Shown piece by piece: positions 55,067 through 64,000 of a stretch of DNA of 64,000 bases (positions are counted from its first letter, which is position 1; each line of letters begins with the position of its first letter). The position numbers and the translations under genes were made by a program. The notes under the pieces are model-generated. The model did not search any database. It had not been told where the DNA came from and saw nothing but the letters and a program-made list of their open reading frames with translations. Where the stretch lies: assembly GCF_014641695.1 (NCBI RefSeq), contig NZ_BMIF01000004.1:1-64000 (forward strand), written 5' to 3'. The stretch comes from Nitratireductor aestuarii (GTDB taxonomy: Bacteria; Pseudomonadota; Alphaproteobacteria; Rhizobiales; Rhizobiaceae).

Positions 55067-57765
55067 TCAAGTGGCAGGCTGACGCGGAAGCATGCGCCCG
55101 GCAGGTGCCCCCTCACCAGTTCCAGCGAACCTTCGAGCTTCGCCACGATCGTATGGCTGATGTTGAGGCCGAGCCCGAGGCCAACATAGCCACCTTCCAT
55201 GTCTGACCGCCCTGCCCGCACGAACTTGTCGAAGATCGTGTAGCGATAGGGCTCCGGGATACCTTTGCCGTTATCGGAAATCTCGACAACGTAGCGATCA
55301 CCCTCCAGCCTCGACGTTACGTGCACGCGGGGTCGCGGTGCCTCGTTGTGCAGCATTGCATTGGCGATGATGTTGATGAAGACCTGGCTCAGACGCCCGG
55401 CGTTCGCGAAAAGTGGCGCATAGCCTGCACGCTGACCCATCTCGATGGTGACGGACTGCTTGCGCGCCAGCGCCTCGCACACGCCAATCGCCTCGTCCAG
55501 CACATCCTCGCCATTGATGGACCGGTTGACCCATTCCTTTTCGCCATGCTCCAGAACGCTCAGGTCGAGAATTTCCTCGATCAGCTTCGTGAGGCGCACG
55601 CTCTCGTTATGAATGGTCGAAATGAAGCGGTTGGCCTGATCATCCGGCAGGTCCGGTTCCGAAAGCAGGATTTCCGAGAACGACCGTATTGAGGTCATCG
55701 GCGTTCGTATCTCGTGGCTGACGTGGGCGAGAAAGTCGTCCTTCTGACGATGTAGCTCCTGCAGCATGGCGTTGGCATCCTGCAGCTGCTGCGCTGTCGT
55801 TCGCAGTTCCTGGGACGTGAGCTCCAGCTGATGGGAATATTCGATTGCCTGCTGCGTCTCGTCGGCAATGCGCATGGCCTCTTCAAGGGGGATCGCGTCA
55901 CCCGCCACAACACTCGTCAACAGGATGTGGGCCGAGGCTGACCCGATCGAACCGGCAAGTTCCTTTTCCAGTTCGGCGATGAATTCGGGCGGAACATCAA
56001 GCTTGGCGGCCGACCCAGCGCGCGACACGCCCGCCGCATGGAACAGGTCGTTCGCCCGTTTCCATCCAAGAACCCGCTCGGCCACGAAAAAGAGCTCACT
56101 TGTCGTGGCCGACCCGCGGATGGTGTGCGGCTGGAACGAGGAGCTGCGGCGCAGGATGTCGACAAAGAGCGTGGACTGGAGACGCTCCAGCGCTCCCTGT
56201 GCGCTGAAGACAGAAACGAGCGCCAGGATGGAGCAGTTCAGAAGAAGGCTCCAGAACACCGCATGGACGAGCGGGTCGATGTCACTCATGCCGAACAGTG
56301 CCTCGGGTCGAAGCCAGGAGATGCCCCAGGGGCCCACTTGCATGACGGACGCGACCCAGGGGCTCGACGCCTGAAAGCTCGGCAGGAACATGGTCCATGC
56401 CCAGACGATGAAGCCCACCAGCGTTCCCGAGAATGCGCCCTTCAGGTTTGCTGTGCGCCAGTACAGCGCGGCCAGCACCGCAGGCAGGAACTGCGCCACA
56501 CCGGCAAAGGAAATGAGGCCGATCGGCGCCAGCGCGTCCGACCCTTGCGTGAGCCAGAAATAGATGAAGCCCAGCGCCACCAGCCCGGCGATGGAAATGC
56601 GCCGGCTGCGCAGGATGAGGCGGGCGATATCGCGGTCGCTTCCCTCCTCCGAGACTCGCGACCCTCGCAGCGCCAGCGGCAGCACGATGTGGTTCGACAC
56701 CATAATGGAAAGCGCAATCGAGGCCACGATGATCATGGACGTGGCGCTTGAGAAGCCACCGATGAAAGCGAAAAGCGCAAGGCTGTCGTAGCCGGCTTCC
56801 ATCGGCAGGGTCAGCACGTACATGTCCGGGTTGGAACCTGCCGGCATGGTGGTGAGGCCATAGAAAGCGATAGGCGCGGTGAAGACGCTCATCAGCAGCA
56901 GATAGGTCGGGAAGGCCCAGCCCGCCGTGCGCAGAAAGTTCTCGTCGGAATTCTCGACAACCGTGATCTGGAACTGGCGGGGCAGGCAGATCACGGCAGA
57001 AGCCGACAGCACGAGCAGCGCCACCCAGCGGCTGCCGAGCGGAGATTGTTCGTAGATGTCGAAGCCGGCGGCGGCTGCGTTTTCGTAGATCTGGCCCATG
57101 CCACCGCCGAGGCCATAGACGACGAAAATGCCAACAGCGAGCAGTGCGAACAGCTTCACCACTGCCTCGAACGCGATCGCTGCCACGACGCCCAGGTGCT
57201 GCTCACGCGCATCGACATTGCGTGTGCCGAACAGGATCGTGAAGAGCGCCATGCAGACTGCGACGCCCAGCGCCAGCGTCAGTTCATCGAAGGCTGCAAG
57301 GTGATCGGCATTGCCCGTGCCAACGACGGCCTGAATGGACGACGTGATCGCCTTCAACTGCAGGGCGATGTAGGGCGTCACGCTGATCACCGCGATGAGC
57401 GTCACGAGAACGGCGAGCTGGCTCGACTTGCCGAAGCGGGACGAGAGGAAGTCGGCCACTGACGTAATGCGCTGTGCATGACTGATCAGGATCAGCTTTC
57501 TCAGCAGAAACCACCAGCCGACGAAGACCAATGTCGGACCGATATATATCGCAGTGAATTCAAGGCCGCTGCGGGCAGCGGTCCCCACCGCACCGTAGAA
57601 GGTCCAGCTTGTGCAGTAGACTGCGATGGAAAGCGTGTAAACGACCGGCGAATGGAGGAAGCTTCCCTTGCTTCGGTGCGCGATGGCATCGGATGCGTAA
57701 GCAATCAGGAAGAGGAGGCCAATATATCCCACCGCTGTCAGGATGACGAAATCCAGGGAGAGCAT
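55030..57765 (-). CDS. Sodium/solute symporter-fused sensor histidine kinase (CbrA/CrbS-like)
   Basis: 911 aa from the ATG at 57765; a GTG 3 nt upstream is within the ribosome-site region GAGGAG. The first 500 residues form a sodium/solute symporter-like domain with about 13 helices (LSIAVYCTSWTFYGAVG, IAVISVTPYIALQLKAITSSI, LPRQFQITVVENSDENFLRTAGWAFPTYL). A linker region and a coiled coil (ELTSQELRTTAQQLQDANAMLQEL) follow. HisKA has His684 in FLAHVSHEIRTPMTS, and HATPase shows N-box NIIANAMLHNEA, G1 DNGKGIP and G2 GLGLGL. CbrA/CrbS relatives link solute transport or sensing (histidine, acetate) to a response regulator. The 3' end overlaps scfR by 37 nt. Confidence 0.9.
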   Translation of the reverse strand: MLSLDFVILTAVGYIGLLFLIAYASDAIAHRSKGSFLHSPVVYTLSIAVYCTSWTFYGAVGTAARSGLEFTAIYIGPTLVFVGWWFLLRKLILISHAQRITSVADFLSSRFGKSSQLAVLVTLIAVISVTPYIALQLKAITSSIQAVVGTGNADHLAAFDELTLALGVAVCMALFTILFGTRNVDAREQHLGVVAAIAFEAVVKLFALLAVGIFVVYGLGGGMGQIYENAAAAGFDIYEQSPLGSRWVALLVLSASAVICLPRQFQITVVENSDENFLRTAGWAFPTYLLLMSVFTAPIAFYGLTTMPAGSNPDMYVLTLPMEAGYDSLALFAFIGGFSSATSMIIVASIALSIMVSNHIVLPLALRGSRVSEEGSDRDIARLILRSRRISIAGLVALGFIYFWLTQGSDALAPIGLISFAGVAQFLPAVLAALYWRTANLKGAFSGTLVGFIVWAWTMFLPSFQASSPWVASVMQVGPWGISWLRPEALFGMSDIDPLVHAVFWSLLLNCSILALVSVFSAQGALERLQSTLFVDILRRSSSFQPHTIRGSATTSELFFVAERVLGWKRANDLFHAAGVSRAGSAAKLDVPPEFIAELEKELAGSIGSASAHILLTSVVAGDAIPLEEAMRIADETQQAIEYSHQLELTSQELRTTAQQLQDANAMLQELHRQKDDFLAHVSHEIRTPMTSIRSFSEILLSEPDLPDDQANRFISTIHNESVRLTKLIEEILDLSVLEHGEKEWVNRSINGEDVLDEAIGVCEALARKQSVTIEMGQRAGYAPLFANAGRLSQVFINIIANAMLHNEAPRPRVHVTSRLEGDRYVVEISDNGKGIPEPYRYTIFDKFVRAGRSDMEGGYVGLGLGLNISHTIVAKLEGSLELVRGHLPGACFRVSLPLDQTIAKAEAKAS

Positions 57766-58049
57766 CACGTCTCCTCTGTATCGACCGGACTGTTCTCAAG
57801 ATCCGGTGTCTTTTCCACCGGATGGGTTATTTCCGGCAGTCGGCAGGACAGCCACATGGCGCCCAGGATCAGGAATATCCACACAGCGAAGAGATAAAGA
57901 AGGTCGAGCGGCAGGCCGGACACGCTGCTGCGCGTGAGAAACAGGTTCGCCACAATCGGGGCTAGCAGGATGATCCCGAAGATGGGCAGCAGTGCTGCAA
58001 GGTCTTCACGTTTGACCCTATCGTCCGACCCGGCCTGATTTCTACGCAT
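57765..58049 (-). CDS. Small two-helix membrane protein encoded with the symporter-kinase
   Basis: 94 aa with helices at about residues 19-37 (LLPIFGIILLAPIVANLFL) and 48-69 (LDLLYLFAVWIFLILGAMWLSC), a charged N terminus and an acidic C terminus. Its start overlaps the response-regulator gene by 8 nt, and its stop codon shares bases with the kinase start (TGATG), so the three genes are translationally coupled. It resembles small accessory subunits of SSS transporters (such as YjcH- or DUF4212-type proteins) in size and position, but no clear family motif is visible. Confidence 0.65.
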   Translation of the reverse strand: MRRNQAGSDDRVKREDLAALLPIFGIILLAPIVANLFLTRSSVSGLPLDLLYLFAVWIFLILGAMWLSCRLPEITHPVEKTPDLENSPVDTEET

Positions 58050-58416
58050 GGCTGACGGCGAGCATCTTGCGAACTTCAGCGACCACGTCGCTGTTGGCGT
58101 AGGGCTTGGTGATGAAGCTGTTCGCCTTCAGGTCCATGGCGAGTTGCCGGTCGTGCTGCTGACCGCGAGCCGTCAGCACAACCACGGGCGTATCCTTGAA
58201 TACGGAATGGGAGCGGATGCTTTTCAGCACCTCAAGCCCACCTTTCTTCGGCAGCATGATATCGAGCAGAACCATGCGGGGCTTGAGCTGCCAAATCGCC
58301 CGGAGTGCCGCCTCGCCATCTCGGGCAACCTCAACACTCCACCCACCCCTCGTGAGAATGAACTGCAGCGATTCCAGAATCGCAGGTTCATCCTCGACGA
58401 TTAGAACATCCGTCAT
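58042..58416 (-). CDS. Receiver-only response regulator (CheY-like)
   Basis: 124 aa from the ATG at 58416; GGGAGG lies about 8 nt upstream, and the longer open frame has no regulator features. Phosphorylation-site residues: E8-D9-E10 acidic cluster, Asp52 in MVLLDIMLPKKGG, Thr/Ser in VVVLTARGQ, and Lys in SFITKPY. There is no output domain, which is unusual for a partner of a CbrA/CrbS-type kinase whose regulator normally has a DNA-binding domain. It may act by protein-protein contact or as an intermediate in a phosphorelay. Confidence 0.88.
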   Translation of the reverse strand: MTDVLIVEDEPAILESLQFILTRGGWSVEVARDGEAALRAIWQLKPRMVLLDIMLPKKGGLEVLKSIRSHSVFKDTPVVVLTARGQQHDRQLAMDLKANSFITKPYANSDVVAEVRKMLAVSHA

Positions 58417-58932
58417 TCCGAGCGCCTCCCAACGCTGGCAGGTTTCTACTCCAGACTTCGGAGCCTCCTCAGAACCCCACCAGGTACCATCACACCCCAG
58501 ATTGCTTCCGACCGCAAGACTGCAAAAGCAATGAACCGGCAAAGCGTGCAGTCGCCCTCTCCTGTGTCGCGGTAACGGCCTGCGATAAACGCCTGGGAAC
58601 AACCTTTGCGATAATTGCTGTGACGCTTTACACGTAAATGGAATCGGACTATCGGTAAAGATAGCTGTATCATGCGCCGTATCGCCATGACTGTGCGGGC
58701 TACCGTTTAAGCCCCTCCGCTCCGAGTAAACTCCGTTACGGTATTCGTTTCCGTTTCTCGCAGCGTTTCTTCTCCGCGTCTGCTTCCGGTGCTTCCACAC
58801 CCGCACCAGAGCTCCTCCGTCCGCGTCTCAGCTAATTCCACTCGTTCTGCGTCAGGTCCTCCAAGTCACACTGAAGCGCATCCGTCTGCCAACGCACGAC
58901 CGGAATCGCTGGTCCTCGCTCAAGGAGTAGCC
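58417..58932. other. 516-nt intergenic region between the regulator cassette and the autotransporter
   Basis: No gene, tRNA or clear repeat is visible here. It carries the divergent promoters. The part at 58730-58900 is CT-rich on the plus strand (runs such as CGTTTCTTCTCCGCG), which may be an untranslated leader of the autotransporter mRNA. Confidence 0.35.
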
Positions 58933-61900
58933 ATGCTTTTCAACGACAGTTCATCCTGCTGGGCACTTGCATACCGAATTCAACGACAGCGTTCGGCTCA
59001 ATCGATCCGGCCCAAGACGGTTTCCGCGGCGGAGAGCAGCAGCGCGCTACGTCTTCCGATGATTTCCGCCACCCTCGTCCCTACCCAGCTCCTGGCGGCA
59101 TTTTTGGTCGGACTCCTACCGCTTGCAGCGCCAGCGGCCCAATTCACCGCCTCCAACGAGACGGAACTTCTCCAGGCAATCGACGATGCCAATGCCAGTG
59201 GCGATCCCAGCTCAACCATCACGCTGACCGACAGTTTCACGATCGCCGGAAGCGGTCTTTCCCAGATCGAAAAAGACCTCGTCATCGACATGGCCGGGCA
59301 CAAGCTGACGTCGAATTTCAACACGACCTTCGACGTTGCGCAGGGTGCAACGCTGGTGCTTGATGGATCGCTGGAGGTAGTCGGGACGACGGGCTTCAAC
59401 GGGAACATGATCAAGAAGGGCGAAGGCACGCTGCGCATCAAGGGCGGTCCGAGCGACATCTTCTGGCGTGTGAAAAACGAGGAAGGCCTGCTCGTCTTCG
59501 ATGAGGGCTCGGTCTTCACCTTCGGTGACTACTTCGGCGACGTCACCAACACGATATCCCTATCGGACATGGCCGCCGGAGTTCGCATTACCGGCCCCGG
59601 GACGGTGGTCAGCAACCGCTTCACAACAGTGCTGCAGTCGGACACCGGCGCCAGCCTTGACGTGGAGAATGGCGCAACCTTCAACAGCCAGGGTCTGCGG
59701 CTTGGGGCAGTGCCGAACACAACCGGCACACTCAACATCGACAATGCCCACGTCAATATCGATGACACCTACGTTCAGGCTGGGACGGGTGAAATCAATG
59801 TGCGCAACGGCGGTCAGATGCATACCGTTACGACGGCCACCGGCGTTGTCATCAACAACCAGGGCATGGGCATACAGGATCGCGGCGGCACAGGTCATTT
59901 CGTCGTCACCGGCAACACGTCGCGCTGGGTGAATGACGGCTTCTTCATGATGGCCCGAGGTACGCTGAAGATCCTCGACGGCGGCACTCTGGAAACCGCA
60001 GCGCTGCGCGCCGGCTATTTCGACAATGAACTGGTGGCTGACGCCATAGCTGATGTTCTCGTGTCGGGCGAAGGTTCGACATTGAAGGTCACCGGACACG
60101 GCACGGATATGTTTGTCGTTGGCGGTGGCGTTGGCAACGTGGAAAGAAGCGCGTCGCTCACCATTGCGGACCGGGGCCTTGTCAACGCTGACAACGGACA
60201 TGGAACCATCCGTGTCGCGACCCTGCCGAACAGCACAGGCGCCATCAACATCGGCGGCATGAAGGGTCAGGATGCCGAAGTCGCTGGCTTCCTCCACGCT
60301 GGAAGGGTCGAGTTCGGGCCTGGCAAAGGGGAGCTGAACTTCAATCACACGAACAACACCTACAATTTCGACATTCCCCTTATCGGCAATGGCGAAATCA
60401 CCCACGCCGGACCCGGCCGCACGACGTTCACGTCCAACCAGACGCAGTTTACCGGAAACACCACCGTCACATCCGGAACACTTACCGTAAACGGCGTGCT
60501 GGGCGGGACCATCGATCTCAAAGGCGGCAGGCTGAACGGCAATGGTACGGTCGGTTCGCTGCAGCAGGAACAGGGCAGCATCATTGCTCCCGGCACCTCC
60601 ATCGGGCACCTGACGATCGATGGCGACTACAGGGGCGATGGCGGCCTCATCCAGATCGAAACCGTGCTCGGCGGCGACAACTCCCAGACAGACAGGATGA
60701 CGATCACCGGGGATAGTTCCGGCACGGCCAATGTCGCCGTCACCAATCTGAACGGAACCGGTGCGCCGACGGTCCAAGGCATCAAGATCATCGAAGTTGA
60801 CGGCGCTTCCAACGCGGCTTTCTCCCTGCTGGGAGACTACCAGATCGACAACCAGTCTGCGGTCGTGGCTGGCGCTTACGCCTGTCGCCTCTACAAGAAC
60901 GGCATCAACACTCCCATGGACGGGGACTGGTATCTCCGCTCAACGTCCACCCGTCCGCCCGGCGGGGATGACGATGATGACGACGACGATGATGATGATG
61001 GCGACGACGACGATGACGGCGGCGGTGGTGGCGGCGGCGGTGGGGGTGGTGGAAATGGAGGTGGCGGCAATGGCGGCGGGGGAAATGGGGGCGGCGGCAA
61101 CGGTGGCGGTGGCGGGCCGAACCCGACGCCACTCTACCAGGCAGGCGTTCCGCTCTATCAGAACTATCTCGGCATCCTGCAGCAGCTGAATGGTCTGACG
61201 ACGCTCCAGCAAAGAACCGGAAACCGTCACCCGAATTACGACTTCGAAGCCTACCCCGCGATTGATCCGGCAAGGATCGGCGAGCGGCCCACGGTCTGGA
61301 ACAGGATCAACGCTGCCCACGCTCATGCAAGCCCGGCGAATTCGACAGCAAAGGGCACGGAATACTCGCTCAGCTCATGGCGTTACGACACGGGCATCGA
61401 AGGTCTGCTGGTCGAGAACGGCGGAAGGCTGATCGGCGGGGTCTCGGTCCACCATCTGCGATCAAGCGCAAACGTATCCTCACGCTACGGCAGCGGAACC
61501 GTGGACGTGACCGGAACCGGCCTTGGCGCGACAATGACATGGTATAGCGACAAGGGCTTCTATCTCGACGGCAGTGCGCAGGCTACCTGGTACAAGACGG
61601 ATCTGCGCTCGACCACCGCATCACGCTCTCTCGCGCAGGACAACCGGGGCTTCGGCTACGCGCTCAGTGCGGAAACAGGTGTGCGGATCAACCTGAATGA
61701 CCACTTCGCAGTGATCCCGCAGGCGCAGCTGTCCTATTCGTCGGTTACCTTTGATCCGTTCACCGACAGTTTCGGCGCCCGTGTTTCGCCGCGCGGGAGC
61801 GACAGCCTCACTGCCCGGTTCGGACTGGAAGCCAACTACGAGAACTTCTGGGAAGACGACAACGGCAGAGCCGGTGCGAACCTCTACTCGGTCATGAACC

Positions 61901-62124
61901 TCCACTACGCGCTACTGAACCGGAACGTGGTGAATGTGGCGGGCGTCAACTTCCACAGCGACGAAGCCAAGGCCCGCGCAAGCTTCGGAGTGGGAGGAAG
62001 CCTCAACTGGGGTGACGGCAAGTTCACCGCACATGCGGAACTCACCCACCAGTTCGCCCTTTCCGGCAACACCGGGAGAGACCACGTGACCAGAGGCCAA
62101 CTCGGGTTCAAGATCCGCTTCTAG
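58933..62124 (+). CDS. Autotransporter (type Va) with Asp/Gly-rich linker
   Basis: 1063 aa from the ATG at 58933, preceded by AAGGAG 6 nt upstream. The signal peptide is long: about 40 polar and basic residues, then a hydrophobic core, cleaved after APAA (residue 69). The passenger (about 70-670) has beta-helix-type repeats with many Gly/Asn/Thr (NTTVTSGTLTVNGVLGGTIDL is a typical autotransporter repeat). Residues 679-728 are an Asp tract followed by a Gly/Asn-Gly linker. The C-terminal beta-barrel (about 800-1063) has alternating aromatic strands and ends with the terminal Phe (FKIRF) needed for outer-membrane insertion. No protease or lipase motif is visible, so an adhesin or biofilm role is likely. 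A terminator follows. Confidence 0.88.
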   Translation: MLFNDSSSCWALAYRIQRQRSAQSIRPKTVSAAESSSALRLPMISATLVPTQLLAAFLVGLLPLAAPAAQFTASNETELLQAIDDANASGDPSSTITLTDSFTIAGSGLSQIEKDLVIDMAGHKLTSNFNTTFDVAQGATLVLDGSLEVVGTTGFNGNMIKKGEGTLRIKGGPSDIFWRVKNEEGLLVFDEGSVFTFGDYFGDVTNTISLSDMAAGVRITGPGTVVSNRFTTVLQSDTGASLDVENGATFNSQGLRLGAVPNTTGTLNIDNAHVNIDDTYVQAGTGEINVRNGGQMHTVTTATGVVINNQGMGIQDRGGTGHFVVTGNTSRWVNDGFFMMARGTLKILDGGTLETAALRAGYFDNELVADAIADVLVSGEGSTLKVTGHGTDMFVVGGGVGNVERSASLTIADRGLVNADNGHGTIRVATLPNSTGAINIGGMKGQDAEVAGFLHAGRVEFGPGKGELNFNHTNNTYNFDIPLIGNGEITHAGPGRTTFTSNQTQFTGNTTVTSGTLTVNGVLGGTIDLKGGRLNGNGTVGSLQQEQGSIIAPGTSIGHLTIDGDYRGDGGLIQIETVLGGDNSQTDRMTITGDSSGTANVAVTNLNGTGAPTVQGIKIIEVDGASNAAFSLLGDYQIDNQSAVVAGAYACRLYKNGINTPMDGDWYLRSTSTRPPGGDDDDDDDDDDDGDDDDDGGGGGGGGGGGGNGGGGNGGGGNGGGGNGGGGGPNPTPLYQAGVPLYQNYLGILQQLNGLTTLQQRTGNRHPNYDFEAYPAIDPARIGERPTVWNRINAAHAHASPANSTAKGTEYSLSSWRYDTGIEGLLVENGGRLIGGVSVHHLRSSANVSSRYGSGTVDVTGTGLGATMTWYSDKGFYLDGSAQATWYKTDLRSTTASRSLAQDNRGFGYALSAETGVRINLNDHFAVIPQAQLSYSSVTFDPFTDSFGARVSPRGSDSLTARFGLEANYENFWEDDNGRAGANLYSVMNLHYALLNRNVVNVAGVNFHSDEAKARASFGVGGSLNWGDGKFTAHAELTHQFALSGNTGRDHVTRGQLGFKIRF
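60967..61116 (+). repeat. In-gene Asp-codon tract and GGN-codon tract
   Basis: GAT/GAC codons give 11 Asp, Gly, 5 Asp (60967-61017). GGN codons then give 12 Gly and repeated Asn-Gly4 units (61018-61116). Synonymous codons are mixed, so the DNA is not a pure microsatellite, but length differences between strains are likely. Confidence 0.9.
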
Positions 62125-62145
62125 TCGTCCTCCAGTTGAAACTCA

Positions 62146-62174
62146 TGGCGGGGCAAGTGCCCCGCCAATTCTTT
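62146..62174 (+). terminator. Rho-independent terminator of the autotransporter gene
   Basis: TGGCGGGGC / GCCCCGCCA (9 bp) around AAGT, followed by ATTCTTT, 22 nt after the stop codon. Confidence 0.85.
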
Positions 62175-62212
62175 AGCCGTGAACCTTCTTTGATCTCGTG
62201 CGTTCAGGGCCC

Positions 62213-62662
62213 ATGAAAAATTGGCCATCTCTTCTCTTGTTCATCGTTGTGGTCCTCGGTATCGGCTGGGCTGTAGGTTATGTCACTGCCCCCAGCGAAT
62301 GGTACGCGAACCTCAACAAACCGTTCTTCAATCCTCCCGGCTGGCTGTTTGCTCCGGTGTGGAGCATTCTTTACGTGCTCATCGCCATCGCCGGCTGGCG
62401 CGTGTGGAATGCCGGCGAGAGCACGCTGAAGCTGCTCTGGATCATCCAGATGGTGCTGAACTTCCTGTGGTCGCCCGCCTTCTTCGGCATCCAGATGCCT
62501 GCCCTGGCGCTCGTGATCATCCTCGTTCTGCTCGTCACCATCTATGCCTTCATCGCGAAGGCGTGGAACCGGGACCGTACGTCCGCCCTGCTCTTCCTGC
62601 CGTATGCCGCGTGGGTGACCTTCGCCACGCTGCTCAACGGCTCGATCGTCGTGCTGAACTGA
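62213..62662 (+). CDS. tspO: TspO/MBR family membrane protein
   Basis: 149 aa from the ATG at 62213 (MKNWPSLLLFIVVVLGIGWAVG). Five helices match the TspO fold. Family motifs are WYANLNKPFFNPPGWLFAPVWSILYVLIAIAGWRVW and LLWIIQMVLNFLWSPAFFG, with the last helix FLPYAAWVTFATLLNGSI. TspO binds tetrapyrroles and affects stress responses, and in Rhodobacter and Sinorhizobium it is linked to nutrient or photosystem regulation. The ligand residue set is complete as far as can be read. Confidence 0.93.
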   Translation: MKNWPSLLLFIVVVLGIGWAVGYVTAPSEWYANLNKPFFNPPGWLFAPVWSILYVLIAIAGWRVWNAGESTLKLLWIIQMVLNFLWSPAFFGIQMPALALVIILVLLVTIYAFIAKAWNRDRTSALLFLPYAAWVTFATLLNGSIVVLN

Positions 62663-62769
62663 ATTCAGGCACATGAATTGCGTATCCGCAGCGGTAGACC
62701 TGATGTGCAATAGCCTCTATGAAATCGCCATAGAGGACTGTTGCAAGATTATGGGGGAGATCTACCCGG

Positions 62770-63603
<834 letters not shown>

Positions 63604-63650
63604 AGATCTTGCGCGAGCAGTAAGACTGGCCGAGGTGAAAGGCGCAGCAG

Positions 63651-64000
63651 GTGTTCATTTCCTTCTTCCTTGAGCTCAAGGCGGCAAAGGTTCCGGTATC
63701 GCTCCGCGAATATCTGAGCCTTCTGGAAGCGCTGAAGGCCGACATCATCACCTATGATGTCGAGGGCTTCTACTATCTTTCCCGCGCGACGCTGGTGAAG
63801 GACGAGCGACACCTCGACCGTTTCGACCAGGTGTTTTCGCATGTCTTCAAGGGGCTGGAAGGGCTCGAAGGGGCTGACATTCTGAGCCCCGAGAACCTGC
63901 CGGAAGAGTGGCTGCGCAAGCTCGCCGAAAAGCACCTCACCGAGGAAGAAAAGAAGCTGATCCAGTCGCTCGGCGGTTTCGATAAGCTCATGGAAACGCT
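63651..64000 (+). CDS. CoxE-like VWA-domain protein (partial)
   Basis: An open frame from a GTG at 63651 runs to the window edge, giving 116 residues (MFISFFLELKAAKVPVSLREYL at the N terminus). The segments ALKADIITYDVEGFYYLSRATLVKDERHLDRFDQVFSHVF and KHLTEEEKKLIQSLGG are typical of the N-terminal region of COG3552 (CoxE-like) proteins. The VWA MIDAS motif would lie beyond the window. Its position right after the MoxR-type ATPase supports the call. Confidence 0.85.
   Translation, partial: MFISFFLELKAAKVPVSLREYLSLLEALKADIITYDVEGFYYLSRATLVKDERHLDRFDQVFSHVFKGLEGLEGADILSPENLPEEWLRKLAEKHLTEEEKKLIQSLGGFDKLMET

Noticed and set aside
58446-58688. Minus-strand 80-codon frame in the gap before the autotransporter
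   Set aside because: No ribosome site or recognisable motif; it overlaps the probable promoter of the response-regulator cassette.
60967-61116. Possible CRISPR-like or minisatellite array
   Set aside because: It is an in-frame coding tract for Asp and Gly with mixed synonymous codons, without repeat-spacer structure.
60891-61326. Pro-rich and His-rich minus-strand frames opposite the autotransporter linker
   Set aside because: They are the complement of the GGN/GAY codon tracts; poly-Pro is an artefact.

Overview
The window looks like chromosomal DNA of a high-GC alphaproteobacterium of the order Hyphomicrobiales (Rhizobiales), probably near Phyllobacteriaceae/Rhizobiaceae. The signs are a MucR/Ros regulator with the rhizobial C-L-E-D zinc-finger variant, an EhuABCD ectoine transporter, an ScfR-type regulator, many ABC uptake operons, and intergenic palindromic elements that resemble RIME repeats. 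The genus cannot be fixed by reading alone. I found no rRNA, tRNA, CRISPR array, insertion sequence, prophage or replication origin.

Layout. 1-6205 (minus): exopolysaccharide block with a Wzz-domain co-polymerase (runs off the left edge), Wza-like export lipoprotein, CpsB/YwqE-type PHP phosphatase, secreted FecR-like protein, nucleotide-sugar dehydrogenase and UDP-GlcNAc 2-epimerase. 6350-8430: VanZ-like membrane protein, an unlisted 53-aa membrane protein, mucR, YaiI-like protein. 8623-13500: msrPQ, a divergent FMN reductase/HxlR pair with inverted-repeat operators, and a DUF4139 protein. 13642-20569: LacI-controlled sugar operon (isomerase/epimerase, Gfo/Idh oxidoreductase, RbsA/RbsC/RbsB-type transporter) with two LacI-type operators. 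20694-25897: hotdog thioesterase, acetoacetyl-CoA synthetase, GT2 glycosyltransferase, and a polysaccharide ABC exporter pair. 26277-30234: universal stress protein, succinate-semialdehyde-type dehydrogenase, RidA, glutamate dehydrogenase.

31163-40945: GntR regulator, a complete Dpp/Opp-type importer with two tandem paralogous binding proteins, and a gamma-glutamyltransferase-family hydrolase without a visible signal peptide. 41112-44621: small periplasmic protein, patatin lipoprotein, MFS transporter. 44900-48052: ehuBCDA. 48200-53363 (minus): Liv-type transporter with a Tat-exported binding protein, divergent from an ScfR-type regulator. 55030-58416 (minus): symporter-histidine kinase fusion, small membrane protein and a receiver-only response regulator in overlapping genes. 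58933-62124: autotransporter with an Asp tract and Gly-rich linker. 62213-64000: TspO, MoxR ATPase and the start of a CoxE-like VWA protein.

How it fits together: the window is dominated by envelope polysaccharide export, scavenging of small solutes (sugar, peptide, ectoine, branched-chain/amide-like compounds), and short-chain acyl or amino-acid metabolism under local regulators. The most notable unexplained structures are (1) RIME-like elements whose hairpin stems vary in a compensatory way while the loop is fixed, and whose edges supply or abut stop codons of three genes; (2) a strong stem-loop directly after every ABC binding-protein gene; and (3) the symporter-kinase / 94-aa membrane protein / receiver-only regulator cassette that overlaps tail-to-tail with the ScfR gene.
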